This document shows positions 8,999 through 17,844 of a DNA stretch of 64,000 nucleotides, piece by piece. The notes under the pieces are model-generated. The model ran no database searches. It was not told the origin of the DNA and saw only the letters and a program-made list of their open reading frames with translations. The translations under genes and the position numbers were made by a program. The DNA is taken from assembly GCF_032362555.1 (NCBI RefSeq), contig NC_083536.1, positions 12,276,001 to 12,340,000 on the forward strand, written 5' to 3'. How positions within the stretch are numbered: the stretch's first letter is position 1; each line of letters starts with the position of its first letter. Source of the stretch: Amyelois transitella (taxonomy: Eukaryota > Arthropoda > Insecta > Lepidoptera > Pyralidae).

Positions 8999-11017
8999 TG
9001 ACGCGGACCTTGGATCCGCAATTCCTCGGTGAGGTGGTGGCCGCTCTGTTCCCGCAGGAAGCGGCCTTTCAGCCCCCCAGTATGGCACCGCCACTGGCGG
9101 AAAGAAGCGAGGGCGTGGCAGCGATCCCGGAGGTGACCCGGGATGAGTTTGCTGCGGCCGTTACACGGCTGCGTGCGAAGAACGTCGCCCCGGGTCCTGA
9201 TGGAGTTCCGGGTCGTGCCCTCGTCCTCGCTCTGGACGTTCTGGGGGAACGGCTGAGGGGGCTGTTCACAGCCTGTTTCGAGCAGGGAAGGTTTCCCGCG
9301 GCGTGGAAAGTGGGCCGACTTGTCCTACTGCAGAAGGAGGGACGTCCGGCGGATTCTCCGACCGGGTTCCGTCCCCTCGTCGTGCTCGATGAGGCCGGCA
9401 AATTGCTGGAAAGGGTCATTGCTGACCGCCTCGTCGAGCACCTGGAGAGAGTCGGGCCGGACCTGGCGGATCGCCAATACGGGTTCTTCCGGAGGCGGTC
9501 GACAATTCACGCCGTGCTGAGGGTGAAGTCCTTGGCGCAGGATGCGGTTGCCCAGGGTGAGGTGGTCGTGGCGGTGTCTTTGGACATCGCCAACGCCTTT
9601 AACTCCCTCCCCTGGTCTTGCATTGTGGAGGCACTCCGATACCATGGGGTGCCGACGTACCTGCGTCGGGTCATCCAGGACTACCTCTCAGAGAGATGGA
9701 TAATCTTCCCTGACCGAAACGGTTGGACGAAGAGTTCAATGACGCGCGGTGTTCCACAGGGTTCTGTCTTAGGACCGCTCCTGTGGAACATCGGTTATGA
9801 TTGGGTGCTGCGGACGGTCACTCTGCCCTGGGTGGAGGTCGTCTGCTACGCGGACGACACACTCGTGACCGCCCGCGGCGCCACATACAGGGAGGCGTCA
9901 TTGCTCGCCACTGCGGGAGTCGCTGAAGTGGTGCGCCGGATCCGTCGATTGGGTCTGGAGGTGGCTCTCCACAAATCCGAGGCGCTGTGCTTCCATCCTT
10001 CCTCGGAGGAAGCCGCCTGCAGACGCCAGTCTGACGGTTGGAGGTGTTTCAATTGCCATCAAGCAATCGATGCGCTACTTGGGCATCGTTCTTGATGGCA
10101 GATGGAACTTCGGCGCCCACTTCGCGGAATTAGCGCCGCGCGTGACGACGGCGGCCGGAGCGCTGACTCGGCTCATGCCAAATCTGGGAGGTCCAGAAGC
10201 GTCCTGCAGACGCTTGTACATGGGGGTCGTGCGATCGATAGCCCTTTACGGGGCCCCCGTATGGGCGGATGCGCTCTCTCGCCAAAACCTCGCCTCCCTG
10301 CGGAGGCCACAGAGGCTGATAGCGACGAGAGCCGCAAGGGGATATCGCACGATCTCCTTCGAGGCAGCGTCTGTGCTGGCCGGTTCCATTCCCTGGGACC
10401 TAGAGGCGAAAACCCTCGCGTCGCTGTTCTTCTGGCGCGAGGAGGCCGTGGCTCAGGGTCACCGGTTGGCACCGAGGGAGATCGCAGGACGCCGCAATGA
10501 GCTGTGTCAGCGCTCCATAGAAGAGTGGTCCCAAAGGCTGGAGCAGCCGACTGCTGGGCGTAGAACCGTCGAGGCGGTCCGTCCGGTATTGGGACAGTGG
10601 TTGGCGAGGCAGCACGGTAGCCTGACTTACCGTCTGACCCAGATGCTCTCCGGGCATGGTTGTTTCGGAGGGTATCTGTGTCTGATCGGTCGGGAGCCGT
10701 CTGCTATCTGCCACCACCGTGACGGATGTGCTGACGAGGACGCCCAGCACACCTTGGAGGTTTGCCCAGCCTGGGACCAAGACCGCGCGGAGCTTCGCGC
10801 GGTCGTGGGGGACGACTTTTCTTTGCCGGCTGTCGTGAGACAGATGGTCGACAGCGAGAGGTCGTGGACAGCAGTGCAGACCTTTGCGGAGAGCGTCATG
10901 CTCCGCAAAGAGGCGGCGGAAAGGGTGAGAGAGGACACGTCCGACCTCCCCATACGCCGCCGGCGCACTGGGCGCAGGAGGCGGGCATACGCCCTGCACC
11001 TGCTGCCCCCACAATAA
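8999..11017 (+). pseudogene. SART-I ORF2 remnant: reverse transcriptase and C-terminal zinc region
   Basis: The coding remnant starts at LTRTLDPQFLGEVVAALFPQ and runs through RT: KNVAPGPDGVPG, FRPLVVLDEAGKLLERVI, VAVSLDIANAFNSLPW (first catalytic Asp), RGVPQGSVLGPLLWN and VVCYADDTLVTA (catalytic YADD). Near 10010 a small indel in the sequence after SEALCFH shifts the frame. Coding resumes at MRYLGIVLDGRWNFGAHF and ends at 11017 with the R1-type Cys/His region (CHHRDGCADEDAQHTLEVC) and a basic tail. The open frame reaches left to 8818 only because the 5' UTR happens to be open. The endonuclease is absent. Near-identical to ORF2 of the complete copy at 44029-47172. Confidence 0.9.
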
Positions 11018-11336
11018 GGGCCGGTCGGGCGGCGGAAACGGGATTCCGCTGCCTGGCGAAACGGCCCTGGGTCGAAGGCGCGCTTGTGCCAGGCGCGCCC
11101 TCCCCTAGCGGGTAGAATTGAAGGCCGATGGGTCACCCCGCTGGCCGCTCCGTGGAGAGCGGCCGAGCCGAGGCCGCCGTGGAAGCGGCCGCCGCGTCAG
11201 GAGTATGAGCGAGGGCAGCTCACACTCCTGGCAACGAAGCGGTAGGCGATGGCACCGTGTGGTTTTAGTGGGTTCAAGCCCCACATAACCCGTCCGGCTT
11301 CGAAGGTCTTTCCACACGTAAAAAAAAAAAAAAAAA
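11018..11336 (+). promoter_or_regulatory. SART-I 3' UTR with hairpin and conserved GGTTTTAGTGGGT motif
   Basis: A perfect 8-bp hairpin, GGCCGCTC/GAGCGGCC, lies at 11143-11164. The motif GGTTTTAGTGGGT is at 11261-11273 and is also present in the SART-II 3' UTR (20033-20045). The 3' UTRs of R1-clade LINEs are what their RT recognises to start reverse transcription, so these are likely recognition features. Poly(A) follows at 11320-11336. Confidence 0.65.
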
Positions 11337-11348
11337 GGTTAGGTTAGG
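11337..11348 (+). repeat. Short TTAGG array
   Basis: GGTTAGGTTAGG between the poly(A) of SART-I copy 1 (plus) and the poly(A) of a TRAS-like fragment (minus), so the two elements meet tail to tail. Confidence 0.95.
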
Positions 11349-12099
11349 TTTTTTTTTTTTTTTAAGTTTTCCCCTGGGTGTTACACCGCACCCAGGGGGA
11401 GTTTATTGCATGAAACTCTCTGCATGAAGACAGAGACATTTACAAACTTGGTTATTTAAGTAGTATGTGAATAAACTATTGCATTACTTTGTACTTATCT
11501 TAAAGTCTACTTCTTATAAACTATATTTTAATTAATGTAGTACATTGTTACATCTTAATAATCTTATCTTTGAATTTTACAACATCTTTATGTATCAATT
11601 TACCACTGTCTTTTATGCTTTTTACTATCTGTTATGTCTTATTATATCTTAATATACCATATATATCTTTCTTTATCTTTTTACATTTTATAACCAAATT
11701 AACACTATGTTTCATTCTTTTACTATCTTTTTTATACCGGCAATAAACGAATTTAATCTAATATGAATTTTTTACTCTCGCCAATAGCATGATTTGCTAG
11801 TGACGACTATCCTAATTATTCGTCCATATTTGTCAAAAGTAATTTTTACTGCTATGTCAATTGTTAAAATGTCATTCTTATAAACAGTAAAATGTATAAC
11901 TAATACTACTTTAAAAACTTTCTTACAATAGTAAAAGTGTATAGTGTTACTTTAAAATTCTGAGGGTAAAACAATAAAATTGCATAATTAAAATTTGTTT
12001 AAAATCTTGAGGGTGTTCTTAAAACAATAAAATTGTATGAAATATTTCCTTAAAGCTTGAGTACACTCTCTAAAACTGTTAAATTTGTATACAACTAAT
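11349..12099 (-). mobile_element. TRAS-A-like 3' UTR fragment, 5'-truncated
   Basis: On the minus strand this is an AT-rich 3' UTR ending in 15 A (11363-11349) and then CCTAACC. Its end resembles the end of TRAS element A (23865 onward), including a hairpin with a perfect 10-bp stem (CCCCTGGGTG/CACCCAGGGG, 11371-11398). Nothing codes for protein. It is flanked on both sides by TTAGG, so it is a 5'-truncated insertion into telomere repeats. An almost identical second copy at 15095-15843 arose by segmental duplication. Confidence 0.8.
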
Positions 12100-12123
12100 G
12101 GTTAGGTTAGGTTAGGTTAGGTT
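12100..12123 (+). repeat. TTAGG array
   Basis: GG, four TTAGG units, then TT, directly before the first base of a SART-II element. Confidence 0.95.
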
Positions 12124-12305
12124 GGGGTGCTACGGTCAGGAAACCTCCACGTTGGCTCAGTACCTTGAAAGCTTTGCTTCTGTTGCTTGATCTTTGATCC
12201 GGTGATAGCGGCGGGCTGACAAGACACTGGGCTGGTGCACCCTGGGCGATGGTTAATAACTCCCCGCTATTAGGGGTCTTGTTATCCATCGGCAAATGTC
12301 CTGAC
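12124..12305 (+). ncRNA. HDV-like ribozyme at the SART-II 5' end
   Basis: P1: GGGGTGC (12124-12130) with GCACCCT (12237-12243). P2: GTCAGGA (12135-12141) with TCCTGAC (12299-12305). P3: ACC (12143-12145) with GGT (12234-12236). L3 begins TCC. P4: GATGG/CCATC, ATAAC/GTTAT and CCCC/GGGG within 12248-12290. J4/2 reads GGCAAATG, close to the HDV core. All seven P2 pairs are kept although four base pairs differ from SART-I, which is compensatory change. Confidence 0.78.
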
Positions 12306-12548
12306 ACATGGACGGGCTGAATAGCCTAACCGGCTTCTGGGCAGACGCTTTTGCGTCCAGGTCCGTCTACCAGTTGCTCCCTCTTGTCTGCCCTCAGACA
12401 GAAGACAAGAAAACCTCAATAAAAAATAACCCTAATCCCAAGGTCGGGCGTGCCGATGGGATGAATGGCGGGGGGGGAGTCCCGTCCCAAGCGCCCACTG
12501 AAGAGGTGGAGGAGATCAGGGACCTCACCCTGTTAAAAAAGGAAACTC

Positions 12549-13713
12549 ATGAATATGGCGTCTAAGAAAACAATCATACCCCAGGAGGGTACCGACTCCC
12601 AAGGAGTCGGAGAATCCCTCCCCACGCCTTCGGGCGTGGGCTGCCCCACCGTATCTGGGGGGGGCACTTACCGCCAGAGGGACGCAAGTCCCTCCCAACT
12701 GTCGACACGGTCGACAAGCCGAGGGTCACTAATCCTCGCACCGACATCCGACGAGGACAACGATAGCCTTCCGGAGGTCATCATGACGGAAGATGACAAG
12801 AACGACAGGGGCAGTGTTCCCCGTAAGCGGAAGGCACTGGAGGGGTCTTGCACTAAGATCGCGAGGCCCCAAAATTAACACAGCTACGAGGGGCCGTCAC
12901 GCTGGTCGGCGCACACAGACATCGCCACCCAAGCCCGCCAGCAGCATCGTTGACGAACAACTTGACGTTGTACGGACGTCTGTTGGGAACGTACTGGAGG
13001 AAGCCGGTAAATCCGGCAACCTCAAAGGCACAGTGTGGCGATCTATGAAGGATGCCTGTCAGCACATCTTAGATGCAGCTGATAAAATAGAAATGCACCA
13101 GGAGGAGTCGGCAGCAGTCAGAATTCTGACTGCTGACAACAGAAGGATGCGGGAGCAATTGGCGCAGCTGGAGCAGGAGACGAGGGCTCTTCGGAAGGCC
13201 TATGCCGAAAAATCTACCGGGCCGTCCACCTCAGGACCAGTTACAATGGCGGAAATCAAGGACGTCCTTAAAGAGCTTGAGGTGTCCATTGAGAGGAACC
13301 TGTTCCTCAAAATAGGAGAAATGGTGACGACCCGGTTGAATGAAGCCGAAAAGAGGGGCATACTCGCCCCAGAACCAATTCTGCGCCCGCCACTGGCGGC
13401 TGACAGAAAGAAACAAAAAGCTGGGGATCTAGATGGCAGGGAGGGCAACACAGGGTCAACCCTCATGCCACCTGCAAGACCCGGACCGGTGCCGCAAACC
13501 AGGGCCAAGGCCAAGGCCAAAACCAAAGCTCGGCCACGTGAGCCAACGCCAGGCCCCTCCCGAATACCTCCCACTGAGGCGTCTCCGAACCCTGGAGGCA
13601 CGGAGGTGTGGACAACGGTAGCCAAAAAGAAAAAAGGGAAAAGAAAAGGGAAGGGGAAACCAACCCAAGCCCCCAAAGCGGCAGCAAAACCGCCACCAAG
13701 GAAGGCGTTCACC
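12549..13713 (+). pseudogene. SART-II ORF1 (Gag-like) N-terminal part, copy 1, frameshifted
   Basis: ORF1 starts in the ATG cluster at 12549-12555, giving MASKKTIIPQEGTDSQGVGE and then GCPTVSGGG, closely matching the ORF1 start of SART-I (PQEGT, VGESLP, GCPTVSGGG). A frameshift near 12875 ends the first frame (12878); the protein continues in another frame from about 12880. There is a coiled-coil stretch (ADNRRMREQLAQLEQETRAL) and basic, proline-rich segments (KKKKGKRKGKGKPTQAPKAA). R1-clade ORF1 proteins bind the element RNA and carry it to the target. The C-terminal CCHC knuckles are absent because the duplication junction at 13713 intervenes. The same frameshift occurs in the duplicate. 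Confidence 0.82.
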
Positions 13714-14763
13714 TCCACAAATCCGAGGCGCTGTGCTTCCATCCTTCCTCGGAGGAAGCCGCCTGCAGACGCCAGTCTGACGGTTGGAGGTGTTTCAATT
13801 GCCATCAAGCAATCGATGCGCTACTTGGGCATCGTTCTTGATGGCAGATGGAACTTCGGCGCCCACTTCGCGGAATTAGCGCCGCGCGTGACGACGGCGG
13901 CCGGAGCGCTGACTCGGCTCATGCCAAATCTGGGAGGTCCAGAAGCGTCCTGCAGACGCTTGTACATGGGGGTCGTGCGATCGATAGCCCTTTACGGGGC
14001 CCCCGTATGGGCGGATGCGCTCTCTCGCCAAAACCTCGCCTCCCTGCGGAGGCCACAGAGGCTGATAGCGACGAGAGCCGCAAGGGGATATCGCACGATC
14101 TCCTTCGAGGCAGCGTCTGTGCTGGCCGGTTCCATTCCCTGGGACCTAGAGGCGAAAACCCTCGCGTCGCTGTTCTTCTGGCGCGAGGAGGCCGTGGCTC
14201 AGGGTCACCGGTTGGCACCGAGGGAGATCGCAGGACGCCGCAATGAGCTGTGTCAGCGCTCCATAGAAGAGTGGTCCCAAAGGCTGGAGCAGCCGACTGC
14301 TGGGCGTAGAACCGTCGAGGCGGTCCGTCCGGTATTGGGACAGTGGTTGGCGAGGCAGCACGGTAGCCTGACTTACCGTCTGACCCAGATGCTCTCCGGG
14401 CATGGTTGTTTCGGAGGGTATCTGTGTCTGATCGGTCGGGAGCCGTCTGCTATCTGCCACCACCGTGACGGATGTGCTGACGAGGACGCCCAGCACACCT
14501 TGGAGGTTTGCCCAGCCTGGGACCAAGACCGCGCGGAGCTTCGCGCGGTCGTGGGGGACGACTTTTCTTTGCCGGCTGTCGTGAGACAGATGGTCGACAG
14601 CGAGAGGTCGTGGACAGCAGTGCAGACCTTTGCGGAGAGCGTCATGCTCCGCAAAGAGGCGGCGGAAAGGGTGAGAGAGGACACGTCCGACCTCCCCATA
14701 CGCCGCCGGCGCACTGGGCGCAGGAGGCGGGCATACGCCCTGCACCTGCTGCCCCCACAATAA
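12793..14763 (+). pseudogene. Chimeric frame: SART-II ORF1 joined to SART-I ORF2 C-terminus
   Basis: A continuous 656-residue frame fuses SART-II ORF1 (coiled coil, basic region, up to KPPPRKAFT) with the C-terminal third of SART-I ORF2 (from MRYLGIVLDGRWNFGAHF to the Cys/His region and basic tail). The joint at 13713/13714 coincides with the tandem-duplication junction, so the fusion is a by-product of the rearrangement. The first few dozen residues and a short stretch after the joint (STNPRRCASILPRRKP) are out of the native frames. No RT catalytic motif is included. I would not treat it as a functional protein. Confidence 0.85.
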
Positions 14764-15082
14764 GGGCCGGTCGGGCGGCGGAAACGGGATTCCGCTGCCT
14801 GGCGAAACGGCCCTGGGTCGAAGGCGCGCTTGTGCCAGGCGCGCCCTCCCCTAGCGGGTAGAATTGAAGGCCGATGGGTCACCCCGCTGGCCGCTCCGTG
14901 GAGAGCGGCCGAGCCGAGGCCGCCGTGGAAGCGGCCGCCGCGTCAGGAGTATGAGCGAGGGCAGCTCACACTCCTGGCAACGAAGCGGTAGGCGATGGCA
15001 CCGTGTGGTTTTAGTGGGTTCAAGCCCCACATAACCCGTCCGGCTTCGAAGGTCTTTCCACACGTAAAAAAAAAAAAAAAAA
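14764..15082 (+). promoter_or_regulatory. SART-I 3' UTR, duplicated copy
   Basis: Copy of 11018-11336 shifted by 3746, with the same 8-bp hairpin (14889-14910), GGTTTTAGTGGGT motif and 17-A tail (15066-15082). Confidence 0.65.
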
Positions 15083-15094
15083 GGTTAGGTTAGG
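15083..15094 (+). repeat. Short TTAGG array
   Basis: GGTTAGGTTAGG, duplicate of 11337-11348. Confidence 0.95.
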
Positions 15095-15843
15095 TTTTTT
15101 TTTTTTTAAGTTTTCCCCTGGGTGTTACACCGCACCCAGGGGGAGTTTATTGCATGAAACTCTCTGCATGAAGACAGAGACATTTACAAACTTGGTTATT
15201 TAAGTAGTATGTGAATAAACTATTGCATTACTTTGTACTTATCTTAAAGTCTACTTCTTATAAACTATATTTTAATTAATGTAGTACATTGTTACATCTT
15301 AATAATCTTATCTTTGAATTTTACAACATCTTTATGTATCAATTTACCACTGTCTTTTATGCTTTTTACTATCTGTTATGTCTTATTATATCTTAATATA
15401 CCATATATATCTTTCTTTATCTTTTTACATTTTATAACCAAATTAACACTATGTTTCATTCTTTTACTATCTTTTTTATACCGGCAATAAACGAATTTAA
15501 TCTAATATGAATTTTTTACTCTCGCCAATAGCATGATTTGCTAGTGACGACTATCCTAATTATTCGTCCATATTTGTCAAAAGTAATTTTTACTGCTATG
15601 TCAATTGTTAAAATGTCATTCTTATAAACAGTAAAATGTATAACTAATACTACTTTAAAAACTTTCTTACAATAGTAAAAGTGTATAGTGTTACTTTAAA
15701 ATTCTGAGGGTAAAACAATAAAATTGCATAATTAAAATTTGTTTAAAATCTTGAGGGTGTTCTTAAAACAATAAAATTGTATGAAATATTTCCTTAAAGC
15801 TTGAGTACACTCTCTAAAACTGTTAAATTTGTATACAACTAAT
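15095..15843 (-). mobile_element. TRAS-A-like 3' UTR fragment, duplicated copy
   Basis: Duplicate of 11349-12099, with a 13-base poly(T) (15095-15107) where unit 1 has 15, and the same 10-bp hairpin at 15115-15142. Confidence 0.8.
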
Positions 15844-15867
15844 GGTTAGGTTAGGTTAGGTTAGGTT
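15844..15867 (+). repeat. TTAGG array
   Basis: Duplicate of 12100-12123, directly before the SART-II 5' end. Confidence 0.95.
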
Positions 15868-16049
15868 GGGGTGCTACGGTCAGGAAACCTCCACGTTGGC
15901 TCAGTACCTTGAAAGCTTTGCTTCTGTTGCTTGATCTTTGATCCGGTGATAGCGGCGGGCTGACAAGACACTGGGCTGGTGCACCCTGGGCGATGGTTAA
16001 TAACTCCCCGCTATTAGGGGTCTTGTTATCCATCGGCAAATGTCCTGAC
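15868..16049 (+). ncRNA. HDV-like ribozyme, SART-II copy 2
   Basis: Same sequence as 12124-12305, displaced by 3744, with identical P1, P2, P3 and P4 pairings. Because it is a segmental duplicate it adds no independent covariation evidence. Confidence 0.75.
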
Positions 16050-16292
16050 ACATGGACGGGCTGAATAGCCTAACCGGCTTCTGGGCAGACGCTTTTGCGT
16101 CCAGGTCCGTCTACCAGTTGCTCCCTCTTGTCTGCCCTCAGACAGAAGACAAGAAAACCTCAATAAAAAATAACCCTAATCCCAAGGTCGGGCGTGCCGA
16201 TGGGATGAATGGCGGGGGGGGAGTCCCGTCCCAAGCGCCCACTGAAGAGGTGGAGGAGATCAGGGACCTCACCCTGTTAAAAAAGGAAACTC

Positions 16293-17840
16293 ATGAATAT
16301 GGCGTCTAAGAAAACAATCATACCCCAGGAGGGTACCGACTCCCAAGGAGTCGGAGAATCCCTCCCCACGCCTTCGGGCGTGGGCTGCCCCACCGTATCT
16401 GGGGGGGGCACTTACCGCCAGAGGGACGCAAGTCCCTCCCAACTGTCGACACGGTCGACAAGCCGAGGGTCACTAATCCTCGCACCGACATCCGACGAGG
16501 ACAACGATAGCCTTCCGGAGGTCATCATGACGGAAGATGACAAGAACGACAGGGGCAGTGTTCCCCGTAAGCGGAAGGCACTGGAGGGGTCTTGCACTAA
16601 GATCGCGAGGCCCCAAAATTAACACAGCTACGAGGGGCCGTCACGCTGGTCGGCGCACACAGACATCGCCACCCAAGCCCGCCAGCAGCATCGTTGACGA
16701 ACAACTTGACGTTGTACGGACGTCTGTTGGGAACGTACTGGAGGAAGCCGGTAAATCCGGCAACCTCAAAGGCACAGTGTGGCGATCTATGAAGGATGCC
16801 TGTCAGCACATCTTAGATGCAGCTGATAAAATAGAAATGCACCAGGAGGAGTCGGCAGCAGTCAGAATTCTGACTGCTGACAACAGAAGGATGCGGGAGC
16901 AATTGGCGCAGCTGGAGCAGGAGACGAGGGCTCTTCGGAAGGCCTATGCCGAAAAATCTACCGGGCCGTCCACCTCAGGACCAGTTACAATGGCGGAAAT
17001 CAAGGACGTCCTTAAAGAGCTTGAGGTGTCCATTGAGAGGAACCTGTTCCTCAAAATAGGAGAAATGGTGACGACCCGGTTGAATGAAGCCGAAAAGAGG
17101 GGCATACTCGCCCCAGAACCAATTCTGCGCCCGCCACTGGCGGCTGACAGAAAGAAACAAAAAGCTGGGGATCTAGATGGCAGGGAGGGCAACACAGGGT
17201 CAACCCTCATGCCACCTGCAAGACCCGGACCGGTGCCGCAAACCAGGGCCAAGGCCAAGGCCAAAACCAAAGCTCGGCCACGTGAGCCAACGCCAGGCCC
17301 CTCCCGAATACCTCCCACTGAGGCGTCTCCGAACCCTGGAGGCACGGAGGTGTGGACAACGGTAGCCAAAAAGAAAAAAGGGAAAAGAAAAGGGAAGGGG
17401 AAACCAACCCAAGCCCCCAAAGCGGCAGCAAAACCGCCACCAAGGAAGGCGTTCACCCCACCGAAGTCAGCAGCGGTGGTGGTGACCCTGAAGCCGGAGT
17501 CCGATATGGACTATAAATCGATAATGGCCAAGGTCACCACCATCAAACTACCGTCCATTGGGGTGGACCATGTTTCGGTGCGCAGGAGTGCTACGGGGGC
17601 TCGGATAATAGAGGTTCCTGGAGCAGACAGCGGGGCCGCAGCGGACGCTCTTGCTGAGAAGGTCCGGGAATTGATAGGCAACGAAGCGGAGATATCTCGG
17701 CCGTATAAAACGGCACAACTCAAGGTCTCCGGCTTCGATGAGGCAGTGACTCTGGAGGCCCTCAGAGAAGCTGCAGCTGCAGCTGGGAAATGCCCACCGG
17801 GGCAAATTAAGGTTGGCGCTATCTGTATGGCGCCAGACCA
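16293..17840 (+). pseudogene. SART-II ORF1 (Gag-like), copy 2, frameshifted and truncated
   Basis: Same N-terminus as copy 1 (frame 16293-16622, then a frameshift near 16619 into the frame that stays open to 17901). Past KAFT it continues with a typical R1-clade ORF1 segment: PPKSAAVVVTLKPESDMDYK, SIGVDHVSVRRSATGARIIE, and LREAAAAAGKCPPGQIKVGA, which precedes the CCHC knuckles in this family. The internal deletion removes the knuckles and attaches ORF2 sequence out of frame. The last ~20 residues (to EAI at 17901) are ORF2 DNA read in the wrong frame. Confidence 0.85.
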
Positions 17841-17844
17841 GACT

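Larger units (their letters stand above)
8642..11336 (+). mobile_element. SART-I copy 1, telomere-repeat LINE with an internal deletion
   Basis: The element begins GGGGTGCTAAG straight after TTAGG repeats and ends in 17 A (11320-11336) followed by GGTTAGG. It keeps the complete 5' end with ribozyme, the RT half of ORF2 and the whole 3' UTR. Compared with the complete SART-I copy (43683-49952), about 3.5 kb is missing between 5' UTR and ORF2 at about 8990-8998, filled by a run of eight C. ORF1 and the endonuclease are lost, so it cannot move on its own. Confidence 0.9.
12124..13713 (+). mobile_element. SART-II 5' part, copy 1, ending at the duplication junction
   Basis: The 5' UTR with ribozyme, then ORF1 up to KAFT, where at 13713/13714 the sequence switches to SART-I ORF2. 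The switch is the edge of a 3.74-kb tandem duplication, not a transposition product. The same segment continues normally into SART-II ORF1 in the second copy (15868-17457 and beyond). Confidence 0.88.
9968..17457 (+). repeat. 3.74-kb tandem segmental duplication
   Basis: Unit 1 is 9968-13713 and unit 2 is 13714-17457. Each contains the 3' half of SART-I ORF2, its 3' UTR and poly(A), a TTAGG array, the TRAS-A-like fragment, a second TTAGG array, and the SART-II 5' UTR and ORF1 part. Matching positions differ by 3746 before and 3744 after a poly(T) run that is 15 long in unit 1 and 13 in unit 2. All translated frames compared are identical. The junction at 13713/13714 shares only about one base with both parents. 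Confidence 0.92.

Noticed and set aside
10400..11014. Antisense frames over SART-I ORF2 (also at 14146-14760 and 44032-44580)
   Set aside because: They mirror the ORF2 coding strand in every copy; no similarity to known proteins.
11230..11310. tRNA-like T-arm sequence (GGGTTCAAGCCCC) in the SART-I 3' UTR
   Set aside because: No D-arm, anticodon arm or acceptor stem can be paired around it, and it recurs only as part of SART-I 3' UTRs.
13200..13808. Long antisense frame (202 codons) opposite SART-II ORF1, repeated at 16944-17456
   Set aside because: It is a shadow of the GC-rich, biased ORF1 codons; translation is low complexity and both copies are the same duplicated DNA.
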